Shown: positions 52,705-64,000 of the stretch, one piece after another
Layout of the letters: the number at the start of each line of letters is the position of its first letter
Position numbering within the stretch: the first letter of the stretch is position 1
Source: Ustilago trichophora
Taxonomy: Eukaryota; Basidiomycota; Ustilaginomycetes; Ustilaginales; Ustilaginaceae
Direction: 5' to 3'
DNA: 64,000 nucleotides
NCBI GenBank assembly: GCA_900323505.1
Contig: OOIN01000004.1
Location: forward strand, 930,001 to 994,000
The notes under the pieces: model-generated
What the model saw: only the letters and a program-made list of their open reading frames with translations
Told to the model about the DNA's origin: nothing
Database searches by the model: none
Translations under genes and position numbers: made by a program

Positions 52705-54217
52705 TTACTTCTTGGCGGGAACAGGGTACTCGTAGAAGCCACCCTTCTCGCCGCTCTTCTTGCCGAGCTTGCCCTGCTTGACCAAGTCCTCGAGCAGCTT
52801 AGACTCAGAGACTGCCTCGGCAGTGATCTCGCCCGTCTTGACACGAGTCTCCCTCCAGCCCTTGGCGATGTGCGAGAGTGTGTCGAGACCAACAAGGTCG
52901 GCCAGCTCGAAAGGTCCCATGGGGTCTGGGGCGATGAAAACACGAGCGAGGGTCAGCGAAGAGCATTCACGAGTAGAGACTGTGCTGAACAGGGCATAAT
53001 GGAGGAGTGAAACTTACAACCAGCGCCGAGCTTCATGGCAATGTCGACATCCTTGGCGGTGGCCTCGCCACGCTCGACCAGGCGAATGGCCTCAAGCATG
53101 TAGGGGACGAGAAGGCGGTTGACAATGAAGCTGTCCAGAATGATCCATGAAATGAGAGAAAGAAGGCGTCAATCACAAAGTCAGAGCGTTTCGTGAAGGT
53201 CGATCCTGCGAACATCTGGATTGCGCTCAAGACTTACCCGGGCGAGTCAATGCATGCGACAGGAGTCTTGCCCATACGCTTGGCAACCTCAGTCAAAGAG
53301 TCGAAAGTGTCGTTGCTGGTTTTAGTGGTGCGGACAACCTCGACGAGCCTGGACAGACAAACACACCGAACAAGGTAGGGACAGAGGTCAGTACAGTAGT
53401 TTCACCGGCATGACCAGTTCCGTACCAGGACACTTACTTCATCTGAGGCACAGGGTTAAAGGCGTGGAAACCTGGAGGGAGAAGAAGAGACAATGACTGA
53501 GATGTAAGTCGCTGGCTTCCTCGTGCTGCCCAAGGGAATGTGCGTCAGACTTACCTCCGAAAAGCTCCTGTCTCTGCGCAGAGACGGCTTCAGCAACGTC
53601 GGTGATGGACAGCGAACTGGTGTTGGAAGCAAAGAGGGCGTCCTTGGGAGCCTTGCCATCGAGGAAGCCAAAGAGGTCCTTCTTGATACCGACGTTCTCG
53701 ATAATGGCTTCGATGACAAGGTCAGTGTCCTTGACGGCAGCCTCGGGGTCGGTGGTCAACTTGATCGAGTCGACGATACCCTTGACATACTGAGCCTGTT
53801 CTTCGGCACTGGACTCGGCCATGGCCTTCTTGGCGATTCGACCGAGCGACTTGGAGATGATGTTCTGACCGTTGGCGAGCGCCTTGTCGGTGACGTCCGA
53901 GAGAGTAACGTTGAACTTGCCCTTGTGAGCGAGGACCTGGGCGATACCAGCACCCATGAGACCAGCGCCGAAGCTGAGAGCAGCGGGAGAGCAACCAAGT
54001 GTAGTGTCGTGACAGAGGATCTTGACAGAAAATCAGCTGACGATACACGCTTATTCTCCGCCGACGAACATGATACTCACACTGTGATGTTCTGGACATC
54101 CTTGTTCTGAACCATCGAGGTGGAGAATGCCCTGGTGGCCGATCGGCTCACAAACACCGAGGAGCCGGCCTTGGCCTGAGCGACACGGAATACAGTTCTG
54201 GTCGACTGGAGCATCAT
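52705..54217 (-). CDS. 3-hydroxyacyl-CoA dehydrogenase, mitochondrial short-chain type
   Basis: Six exons reconstructed on the minus strand: 54081-54217, 53555-53973, 53438-53471, 53238-53348, 53018-53130, 52705-52925; total 1035 bases = 344 aa, phases consistent at all five GT-AG introns. Exon 1 encodes a mitochondrial presequence ([11 protein letters not shown], then SATRAFSTS). Joined exons give [20 protein letters not shown], the NAD-binding Rossmann loop, then [30 protein letters not shown] with the catalytic His, and [36 protein letters not shown]. It oxidises L-3-hydroxyacyl-CoA in beta-oxidation of short to medium chains. Exon 3 is only 34 bases. Alternatively a 3-hydroxybutyryl-CoA dehydrogenase; the presequence favours a mitochondrial beta-oxidation role. 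Confidence 0.92.
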
Positions 54218-57227
<3,010 letters not shown>

Positions 57228-58154
57228 CTAAAGCCCACGCTCACTCACACACATCGCTGCTTTGTTTGTGGGACCAGAACCGCATCTACAAATAGCATTT
57301 TGACCCTTGTCTTGCAATCCTTATAGACATCCTCCCCCTTGCGCCATTGCGCCTTGTTTGTAAGCCTTGGCTGTGAGCGAGCTTGCTTCTGGCTCTGGCC
57401 CGTTCGCGCATCACTCGCCATAGAGGATCGCATTGGGTTGATGTTGCCAAGGTGATCTTTCAGAGTGAGCAGCATCTGTGACATCAAAAGATGAAAGAGC
57501 AACCGCCGAAGATGTTATGATGAAAGGGACAGGGGTGAAAGTGCAGAGTAGGAGCAACAGCAGAGCTGAGTCAGGCACGCACGCGCGCCGTCTATGTATG
57601 TGTGTGTGTACTGTACTGTACTGTTTTTGTTGCCGATTTCGTGTGAAATGAGCACGGACGTCGAGACCTCCTTGTCCTCTTTCGCTTTTCTGACGATTTG
57701 TGATTTTGTGGAGTTTTAAAGGGTGTCTCTGCCTCGCACGCAAAGTGTGACCTACTTGTGCTTTTTTTTTGTGATGATGCAAAGAGGATTGACTCAACTC
57801 AGCATATCATTGACCACATAGATGTCTCATCCTCTTCCACAGCCTTTCCAGCTAACTACATCCTCGCTATCGATTTGGCATTCTCTCCGATCAACACCGT
57901 CAAAATTTGATCTTCAACTCGCTGCTTGAATCGTCGAGGAGCATAGTCTGGGCTACCTGAACCCTTATTCCACGACCAAGTCGGACGGCCTTCAGATCTC
58001 GGCAGTGCTATCATCTTGAGCGCCAGGCCCAGCAGCTCTACGTACATCACGATTCTAGCCCTTTGTTGGTTCATTAAAACTTCTCCACCCCCTTCGCGGA
58101 GAATCAGTAGTTAAGGCTTCCGCACTCTCCGCTTACGGACCTCGACTTTCGAAC
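57228..58154. other. Spacer between PRP43 and the vWFA gene
   Basis: 927 bases. It has TG and TACTGTACTGTACTGT runs at about 57598-57624 and a possible small minus-strand ORF at 57856-58074 (separate entry). Confidence 0.45.
57856..58074 (-). CDS. Possible small ORF, 72 aa, unknown
   Basis: An open frame with protein-like composition: MNQQRARIVMYVELLGLAL, then GRPTWSWNKGSG and a charged APRRFKQRVEDQILTV segment. No family recognised and no splice partner found. It could equally be chance. Low confidence. Confidence 0.2.
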   Translation of the reverse strand: MNQQRARIVMYVELLGLALKMIALPRSEGRPTWSWNKGSGSPDYAPRRFKQRVEDQILTVLIGENAKSIARM

Positions 58155-59741
58155 ATGACGGCCGGCTCATCTTCCAGAAACGCTGGCGGCGTTTTTGGCA
58201 TGTTCGGCGCGGCAGCACAGCACCTCAATGTCCAAGACCAGAACAGCAATGCTTTTGCTTCCACCTCGGGCGCCTCGATCTGGGACGAGCCAGGTCGCAC
58301 CATGGATCTCGTCTTTATCATGGACGCAACAGGTTCGATGGGCAGCTACATCAACTCGGCCACCAAGAACATCGAGACCATCTGCGAGAACATCATCCAT
58401 TCCGAACAGCTCAGCGGTCCAGGCGCACTCCGAATTGGCCTGATTGCCTACCGTGATCATCCTCCACAGGACCACACGTATGTTGTCAAGAACTTTGGTT
58501 TTCATACTGAAGTAGAAAAGGTCAAGGAGAACCTCAAGTCGTTGTATGCCTCGGGTGGAGGTGATGGTCCTGAGGCGGTCACTGCTGCCATGAAGGCTGC
58601 GCTCGATCTCGATTGGCGACCACATGCTACCAAACTCGCCGTTTTGATCGCTGATGCTCCCCCACACGGCATTGGCGAGTACGGCGATGGCTTCCACGAC
58701 GGCTCTCCCGACGGCGAGGACCCGCTGCGGCTCGCACGACAGTACGCCAAGGCAGGCATACCGCTCTTCATGATCGCATGTGAACCTGCGCTTTCGGGCT
58801 ATCAGCACGCCGCCGACTTCTTCCAAGGTTTGGTAAAAATCACCGGTGCCATGCTCGTTCCGCTCACCACCGCCAGTCTTTTGAGCCACGTCATCCTGGG
58901 AATCGCCGGCGAAGCGATGGATTTGGAACGTCTTCACCGCGAGATCGGCGATGCCATCGCCGAGCGGATTCAGTCGCTCAGTCTGGAAGGAGGCCAAAAC
59001 AATCCCATGGACGACGTTGCTAGAGAGCTCCACGAGCGCCTCCTTTTGCGGAACGAGAACACCAAACAACTCTACATTGAAAGCATCTACCGCGACACCG
59101 AAGAATCACGCCACAACATCCAAGTCTGGGCAACTGCTCCAGACCTTGCCACCGCCAAACCCAACATCAAGCGCGTTGCTGGCTCGCGACTCAGCGACAA
59201 GTACCTACAGACCCGAAGAGCCACGTCGTCGTACAAGCCATATGTTCCGTTCCCCAAACCACCTGGTGGAGCGTCTACCGCATTTGGCAGCTCCACCTCC
59301 TCGCCACAAAGCTCGCAATCGGGCTCGCGCAAAGTCGTTACCGAGTTCAGCGCCTTCAGCGCCTCACCCGGCATGAGTTTCCAACATACGGGCTCACCGC
59401 CTTCCACGCACACAGCTACCTTTGGCAGCCCCTCTCCACGTGTCCAGAACGGCGGGTTTGGGTATAAAGGCCCCGATGGCTTCGCATACCGCAGTCGCGA
59501 TGCAGCTATGATGGACGATGATGACGACGATGATGCGCTTCGAGTCGACGGAGCGCGGGTGGAAGAGGAAGAGGCCAAAGATTCCAAGACGCTACCCATG
59601 GCAGTGGGCGAGGACGGAGTAATCGAGGTGCAGGGCGAGGATGGTCAGACATTGGCATACAGGCAAGGTGCAATCTCGTTGGATCAGGTGCGAAGGTTGG
59701 CTATGCAGAGTGCGTACCGCGGAGGGTTGGCCTCGGATTGA
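58155..59741 (+). CDS. von Willebrand factor A domain protein
   Basis: 528 aa, intronless. A vWFA fold spans about 50-260: MDLVFIMDATGSMGSYI carries a MIDAS-like DATGS (57-61, with Thr where DxSxS usually has Ser), then RIGLIAYRDHPPQDHTY, GGGDGPEAVTAAM and LIADAPPHGIGEYGDG. This arrangement resembles the vWFA part of Dictyostelium alpha-kinase VwkA and its fungal relatives; no alpha-kinase domain is present. The C-terminal half is Ser/Thr/Pro-rich and disordered with an acidic DDDDDDD run. Likely binds a metal-dependent protein partner; function unknown. ATG at 58155. Confidence 0.85.
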   Translation: MTAGSSSRNAGGVFGMFGAAAQHLNVQDQNSNAFASTSGASIWDEPGRTMDLVFIMDATGSMGSYINSATKNIETICENIIHSEQLSGPGALRIGLIAYRDHPPQDHTYVVKNFGFHTEVEKVKENLKSLYASGGGDGPEAVTAAMKAALDLDWRPHATKLAVLIADAPPHGIGEYGDGFHDGSPDGEDPLRLARQYAKAGIPLFMIACEPALSGYQHAADFFQGLVKITGAMLVPLTTASLLSHVILGIAGEAMDLERLHREIGDAIAERIQSLSLEGGQNNPMDDVARELHERLLLRNENTKQLYIESIYRDTEESRHNIQVWATAPDLATAKPNIKRVAGSRLSDKYLQTRRATSSYKPYVPFPKPPGGASTAFGSSTSSPQSSQSGSRKVVTEFSAFSASPGMSFQHTGSPPSTHTATFGSPSPRVQNGGFGYKGPDGFAYRSRDAAMMDDDDDDDALRVDGARVEEEEAKDSKTLPMAVGEDGVIEVQGEDGQTLAYRQGAISLDQVRRLAMQSAYRGGLASD

Positions 59742-59896
59742 GGAAAGGTGTCGCGTCGTTGAACAGCAATGCCAGCTGTAGCTGTACCAATCTCATCTTC
59801 GATGCACAATGCCCATCTCGCAATGCATCCTCACACTCACACAGTATTTATACCCACAGCAGATTGTTTGAAACCGTGGCAACAACGAATTATGAA

Positions 59897-61267
59897 CTAC
59901 GACAGCCATGAGTACAACGCCCTACTGACCGCCGCTTGAACCGTCCAACCGGCACCCAGAATAAGTGGTGGCCACCAGACCTCATTTCCCCTTGCCTGCT
60001 TTCCGTCTCTGGCATTATTTGACCTGGGTAGAACGGATCCGATTGCTACACCAGCGTTGAGGCTAGCCAAGAAAGTGCGGATGATCCAGACTGTCCATCC
60101 TCTATCCGAGCCGCCAGCTCCACGATGACTACTATTCAGGTGATCGAAGGAAGAGTTTAGCGAATGAGAGTGGGGGAATTTGCTACTCCACAGAAGGACG
60201 AACGTGAGCAAGATCAAAGGGGACAGTTGGGATAGAAGGAGAGCTTTACATCCTAAAAGAGGGTCGAAAGGGATGTTGAAGCGGGTTTGAGGGGTTGTTT
60301 CTGGAGTGTGATGTGGTTGCGTGTGGGTTTGGGGAGTAGGTGATGCTGAAGGAAGGCGGTTGCGGAGGACACCAGGGTTTACTACAGTAGATGAATCCGA
60401 TGAGTCTTTCATCGATCTTTCGCGCTTCCCTAGAGTACTCGAAGCGGATGGCCTCTGCTGTCCTCGTTGCGCCGCCAACAGCCGCCGTACAGCGACCCAC
60501 GTCAACAACCCAACACATATCTGCAGCGCGCCCCCTTCGACCAAAGTAAGGAGCAACACGTTGACGTACGACACCAGCGATGGCAGCATCTCGCCACCGC
60601 TCCTTGCTCCCTCTTGTACATTCTTCGCCAGCCAAAGCGGAGTGGTGCTACACACAGTCCCAATAGCCTTCTCTCCCTCGCCTAGCCATCCGGTGGAGCT
60701 GACAGCGTTGGTGGCTCTTGGAGTGAACGAAGAAGGGAAAAAAATTCCTGCCTGCATTGGCAGCTGGTCTTGCAACCACATCGTCACCTTTGTCGACAAT
60801 CTTTCCGCTCCGACTACTGCGCTTGATATCGTATTGGCGGGAAAGTTGCTTGGCGGTTGAACGCAAAGATAGAACCATCGGATGTAGGCATCTACCAAAG
60901 AGAGTGCTAAGAATCGCTTGAGCAATGTCCACAGCTCCCCGCCATACCACTCATTGCGCCGATCAGACCCTCTTTCCTTGCTTTTAAAAGGTTGAGGAGG
61001 GGAAGGAGGGGCAAAGATGCTACTCCGATTGAAGAGCAAGTGTCGATAGGCGGCGGGCTTAGCAAGGATCAAGTCGATGACTACTATTGGTAGATCGTGT
61101 TCAAGGTACTCATCTGCCAGAACTACATTGCTACCGGTGAGAGCAGCTGTAGATGAGGTAGAGGGTGAGCAAGTGGCAGAGGTGCAGGGTGAAAGCACGA
61201 TATGATCCCGCCCATACCGCATGTACAGGCTCTCGATAGGGGTCGTGCAGTGAATACAGATGGGCAT
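59897..61267 (-). CDS. ARV1: Arv1-family ER lipid-homeostasis protein
   Basis: 456 aa. The start MPICIHCTTPIESLYMRYGR matches the Arv1 zinc ribbon; DEYLEHDLPIVVIDLILAKP and YRHLLFNR follow, the core of the Arv1 homology domain. Hydrophobic segments appear at about 120-135, 235-260, 350-375 and near the C-terminus. Arv1 acts in sterol and GPI-anchor lipid handling in the ER. Cysteines are C4-x2-C7 and C28-x4-C33, so the second pair is wider than usual, with a Ser/Thr-rich insertion before DEYLEHD. The protein is longer than yeast Arv1 (321 aa) because of a disordered segment about 275-345. The frame is open to 61495; the ATG at 61265-61267 puts the zinc ribbon at the N-terminus as in the family. 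Confidence 0.88.
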   Translation of the reverse strand: MPICIHCTTPIESLYMRYGRDHIVLSPCTSATCSPSTSSTAALTGSNVVLADEYLEHDLPIVVIDLILAKPAAYRHLLFNRSSIFAPPSPPQPFKSKERGSDRRNEWYGGELWTLLKRFLALSLVDAYIRWFYLCVQPPSNFPANTISSAVVGAERLSTKVTMWLQDQLPMQAGIFFPSSFTPRATNAVSSTGWLGEGEKAIGTVCSTTPLWLAKNVQEGARSGGEMLPSLVSYVNVLLLTLVEGGALQICVGLLTWVAVRRLLAAQRGQQRPSASSTLGKRERSMKDSSDSSTVVNPGVLRNRLPSASPTPQTHTQPHHTPETTPQTRFNIPFDPLLGCKALLLSQLSPLILLTFVLLWSSKFPHSHSLNSSFDHLNSSHRGAGGSDRGWTVWIIRTFLASLNAGVAIGSVLPRSNNARDGKQARGNEVWWPPLILGAGWTVQAAVSRALYSWLS

Positions 61268-62135
61268 TTTAGCCAGCCTTTGCTCGAGCAACCGCAAGCT
61301 AGGGAATGGTTCTACGGTGAGATCGGGCGCTGTTCGGAGCGCTGATGAGGTCGTCTCGTCATGAGGTGGCCATCTTGAAGGCTCGCAAGGTTGGGAGGAA
61401 AAGCAGAGTGTGGTGAGGGTGCAATGGAAAGAAATAGCTATTTGACAGGTGCGCAAATTGTGGCTCGTGCCTACAGCTCCACGCTTTTTCACCAAAGTCG
61501 CCGTCTACTGTACTGTATGTATCTGTGCTACACACACACACACACACACTTTTCTCGCAAACGCTCTTCGACTAAGCCGTAGCTCAACTGACTCTGCCCA
61601 TTCGCACGTCTCGTACATAAGGAAGAAGGGTCACACTCTGTCGTCGGCCCTGGAGTATGGATTGAAAGTCATTGGAACACGATTCAGCTGCCTCAATTTC
61701 ACAAGTAGAGAAGAACAGACGTTGTCCAAACAATCAATCTGAGCCTAGCTCGAAGACAAATTCAAAGAGTTTGGTTCGATCGAGAGGTGCGTTATGGAAT
61801 TGCAAACGTAGCTAAAGTCTTTTGGGGGGGAAAGAGAAAGAGCCGGGAATAGGGCCTAAACGTGCGAGAGCAACGTTCGCGTTTCCTTGCTGCTCAGACT
61901 CTGAGGCTGAGGTGTGATCAGAAGGGGAGAAATAGTGTTACAAGTGCGGAAGGGCGGAAGGGAGAAGAGCTGGTGGATCCGAAAACAGGCAGCTTTTTCT
62001 GGTAGAAACCAATCGGTAGTATCCGTCTGTGATCAATCGGGTTTCGGCTGGGATACCTGAACGCACTGCTGGCAAGTGTGACAGTGCATTTCCTGAGACA
62101 AGACCGGCCAAACCATCACTGATGAATGTCGCAGT
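61268..62135. other. Spacer between ARV1 and TOM22 genes
   Basis: 868 bases. Contains a TACTGTACTGTA word at 61506-61517 and a CA dinucleotide run at 61531-61549. No gene seen. Includes the ARV1 promoter and TOM22 3' UTR. Confidence 0.45.
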
Positions 62136-62775
62136 TTAGAATCCGGGAGGACGCAATCCCTGGGGACCAGCCTGTGGCTGTGGCTGACCTTGAAGCTGAC
62201 CCTGACCCTGACCTGGTGCGCCGGGTGCACTTGGTGCGAGCATGTGCTGGGCGCCCTGCTGCTGAGCCATCATCTCCTTCTCCTGGGCGACGATTCTGCT
62301 CTCGTCCTCGACGGCGAGTGCAAATGGCAAGCCGACGAGCAGTGCCGAGGTGGTGACGACCCAGACGAGCTTTCCTGCGAGAAGCGAGCCGGTAAAGGCG
62401 TATGATGTGGTGGTATTGAAGGTGGATGCGATGGTGCGACGTGTGGAAGGGGGGATGATATCGCGCAGAGCCGAAATGCGCTCCCAGATGGTCTCTTCCT
62501 TGAGGGCGAGACCTCGCTCGGATACGTCAGAGTCGTCCGAGAAGTCAGACTAGAGAGCAGCAAAACAAGAGCAAAGGGGAATGAGATAATGTCAGCTACA
62601 CTAGGGCGTGTCATGGAGGCAAGAACATGTTTTGAGGGGAAATGCAACGTACCTCAGCATCAGACTCCTCCTCCTCCCAGTCATCATCGTCAGCTGCAGC
62701 GGCAGCGGCGGCAGCATCAGCAGCTCGCTGCTGTCGGAGGATCTCCTCGTCGGGGACTTCTTCCAAGCGAACCAT
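62136..62775 (-). CDS. TOM22: Mitochondrial import receptor subunit Tom22
   Basis: Two exons, 62653-62775 (41 codons) and 62136-62549 (138 codons with stop), separated by a 103-base GTACGT..TAG intron; 178 aa. The acidic cytosolic part (DDDDWEEEESDAE, joined to SDFSDDSDVSE) is followed by LALKEETIWERISALRDIIP, the conserved Tom22 segment, a single membrane span LVWVVTTSALLVGLPFALAV, and a Gln/Pro/Gly-rich intermembrane-space tail. Tom22 links Tom20/Tom70 receptors to the Tom40 pore and binds presequences. The start (62773-62775, gaaccATGgtt rule on the minus strand) begins MVRLEEVPDEE. The Gln-rich tail is unusual in composition. Confidence 0.93.
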
Positions 62776-63172
62776 TATAAATGTGTTGACCTATGTGTTC
62801 GAAAGCCGAGTAGAGAGCTTGTATGGCGTTGACTGATGTGCAAGCTGGAGCGGGTTGTGTTGCGTCGTCGTTTGTAGAGCTGGTGGTCAAAAAGAAGTAA
62901 TGGTGTCGAACAGCAAAAGTGGAGATGGGATGAGAATTTCCACCAAACCGGAATCCAGCGGCTGGATTCTCCTGCTTGATTGACTTTCTGATAGCATCAT
63001 CCGACGCAGACAGACAGGCAGCAGCTCAAGCAGGAGCTGCTCCGTCTTCCGGGCGAGTTGCTTTCTTCAACTGTGCTCAGTCTCTCAAAAATTTGTGTCT
63101 CGATCAAGACCATTTTTCTAGGTCAGGAAAAACAAGGAGACCTAACACGGCTTTCCTGAATGAAGAAAGGGT
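62776..63172. other. Spacer between TOM22 and the 5S rRNA gene
   Basis: About 400 bases containing the TOM22 promoter. No other feature recognised. Confidence 0.45.
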
Positions 63173-63184
63173 AAAAAAAAAAAA
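63173..63184 (-). terminator. RNA polymerase III terminator of the 5S gene
   Basis: A run of 12 T on the minus strand begins 4 bases after the 3' end of the 5S sequence, as expected for pol III termination. Confidence 0.85.
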
Positions 63185-63188
63185 GAAG

Positions 63189-63306
63189 AACTGCAGCACC
63201 TAGGATTCCCGCGTGGTCCCCCACCGCAGTACTGACTAGGCGATACCTTGCTTAACTTCGCAGATCGGACGGGATGCGGTGCTTTCAAGGTTCTATGGCC
63301 GCAGAT
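63189..63306 (-). rRNA. 5S ribosomal RNA gene (solitary)
   Basis: The minus-strand sequence reads ATCTGCGGCCATAG near the 5' end, has CCCGTCCGATCTGCGAAGTT, AGCAAGGTATCGCCTAGTCA, GTGGGGGACCAC and ends GGTGCTGCAGTT; these match fungal 5S rRNA almost throughout (about 118 nt). The 5' and 3' ends pair (CTGCGG and related bases with the CAG/GCAGTT end). Internal A and C boxes are present. It stands alone, with no rDNA or other 5S copies within the window, as in many fungi with dispersed 5S genes. Confidence 0.95.
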
Positions 63307-63963
63307 ATCGATACCGCAATTAGAGCACAAAATGAACATTGTCCTTCCACATTATGACAGGCAGTTGCGTTCACATAGGACTGGAGGGTCATGGAGAGCT
63401 CAGACGGACCAGATTGACATGATGATTCCACCATGTCAATGGTCACAAGATAGGGTCCAGGTCACGGCTTTGAAATGGTGAAACAGTTTGCGCGGTGACT
63501 GACACAAGAGATAGGAAGAGAGCGCTGCGTGACAGAAGCCGAGAGAAGTTGGCAGACTGAGATTGCAAGACAGGGTGGCGTGACGGTAGTAGCGCGTTCC
63601 ACGTCTTTGCCTTCCTTGGCCTGCTCTCCTCTGTCTTTCGGCAATTCCGCTTCCGCATAGGGACACAGAGCCACGCAAGCCTCAATATTGGCCCTGATCC
63701 ATTCCAATTTCTCGACAAATCTGCGTCCAATCCGATTCCTTCTCGCCGCGCCCAACTAACTCCATGCACTGGCTCAGCTTCGGTCACCGCCCCACACACA
63801 CACAGCCAAGCCAGCCAGCCCGGCCCAGTATCTGTCCGCCTGAGGCAATTCTTCTTGACTCGCCAGAACCCTTTTTTTCTCTTCTCCGCACCATTACCAT
63901 CATCCCTCTCCCCTTTTCCCTATCGTCACTCGTGCTTTACAGCGTGAGCGTATATCTTTCATC
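63307..63963. promoter_or_regulatory. Region upstream of the last gene
   Basis: 657 bases with a CA run at about 63795-63804 and a strongly pyrimidine-rich stretch from about 63868 to 63960, typical of highly expressed fungal genes. No further site recognised. Confidence 0.4.
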
Positions 63964-64000
63964 ATGAGCGCAGCTATTGGAAACATGGTAAGCATCTCAC
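63964..64000 (+). CDS. First exon of a gene leaving the window
   Basis: ATG at 63964 begins MSAAIGNM (8 codons) and meets a GTAAGC donor at 63988-63993, so exon 1 likely ends at 63987. The strongly CT-rich leader supports a real start. The product cannot be named from 8 residues. Confidence 0.45.
   Translation, partial: MSAAIGNMVSIS

Overview
The window looks like nuclear DNA from a basidiomycete fungus, most likely a smut (Ustilaginomycetes). The evidence is a set of compact, mostly intronless large genes; short GT-AG introns of about 90-180 bases confined mainly to small genes; pyrimidine-rich 5' leaders; a lone 5S rRNA gene among protein genes; and typical fungal housekeeping proteins. 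The species cannot be named from sequence alone. Apart from one DNA transposon the window is ordinary core genome: no secondary-metabolite cluster, CRISPR array, phage or obvious effector cluster is visible.

Layout. 1-13 kb: the 5' part of an oxysterol-binding protein gene (PH domain, minus), a small membrane protein gene, a divergent pair (UreF-like urease accessory protein / PEP mutase-isocitrate lyase family enzyme), a tetraspan MARVEL-like protein, then a divergent pair sharing one promoter with MluI-type boxes: a three-exon MZT1 gene, too short in any one frame to be seen as an ORF, and the giant ATR/Rad3 checkpoint kinase. 20-28 kb: a 2.7 kb gene-free stretch, a glycogenin with a very long disordered tail, and a SYLF-domain (Ysc84-type) gene. 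27.85-31.0 kb: an apparently intact PIF/Harbinger-type DNA transposon with a DDE transposase and a Myb/SANT-like partner, sitting in the divergent promoter between the SYLF gene and SEC3.

31-50 kb: exocyst SEC3, a mitochondrial PPR protein, a peroxisomal ABCD half transporter, TFIIE-beta, the ATP synthase delta subunit (ATP16), and a very long unknown, probably mitochondrial protein. 50-64 kb: prefoldin subunit 5 (five exons, reconstructed here), a small basic protein, mitochondrial 3-hydroxyacyl-CoA dehydrogenase (six exons, reconstructed), the DEAH helicase PRP43, a vWFA-domain protein, ARV1, TOM22 (two exons), a 5S rRNA gene on the minus strand, and the first exon of a gene that leaves the window.

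The genes do not form one pathway. Recurrent themes are mitochondrial and peroxisomal function (ATP16, TOM22, HADH, PPR protein, ABCD transporter), cell-cycle/DNA-damage control (MZT1, ATR) and membrane traffic or lipid handling (oxysterol-binding protein, SEC3, SYLF protein, ARV1). Divergent head-to-head pairs are common. A palindromic word, TACTGTACAGTA, and close variants recur in at least nine gene-free stretches and were not seen in coding sequence; this, the transposon and its unusual subterminal hairpins are the signals most worth following up.
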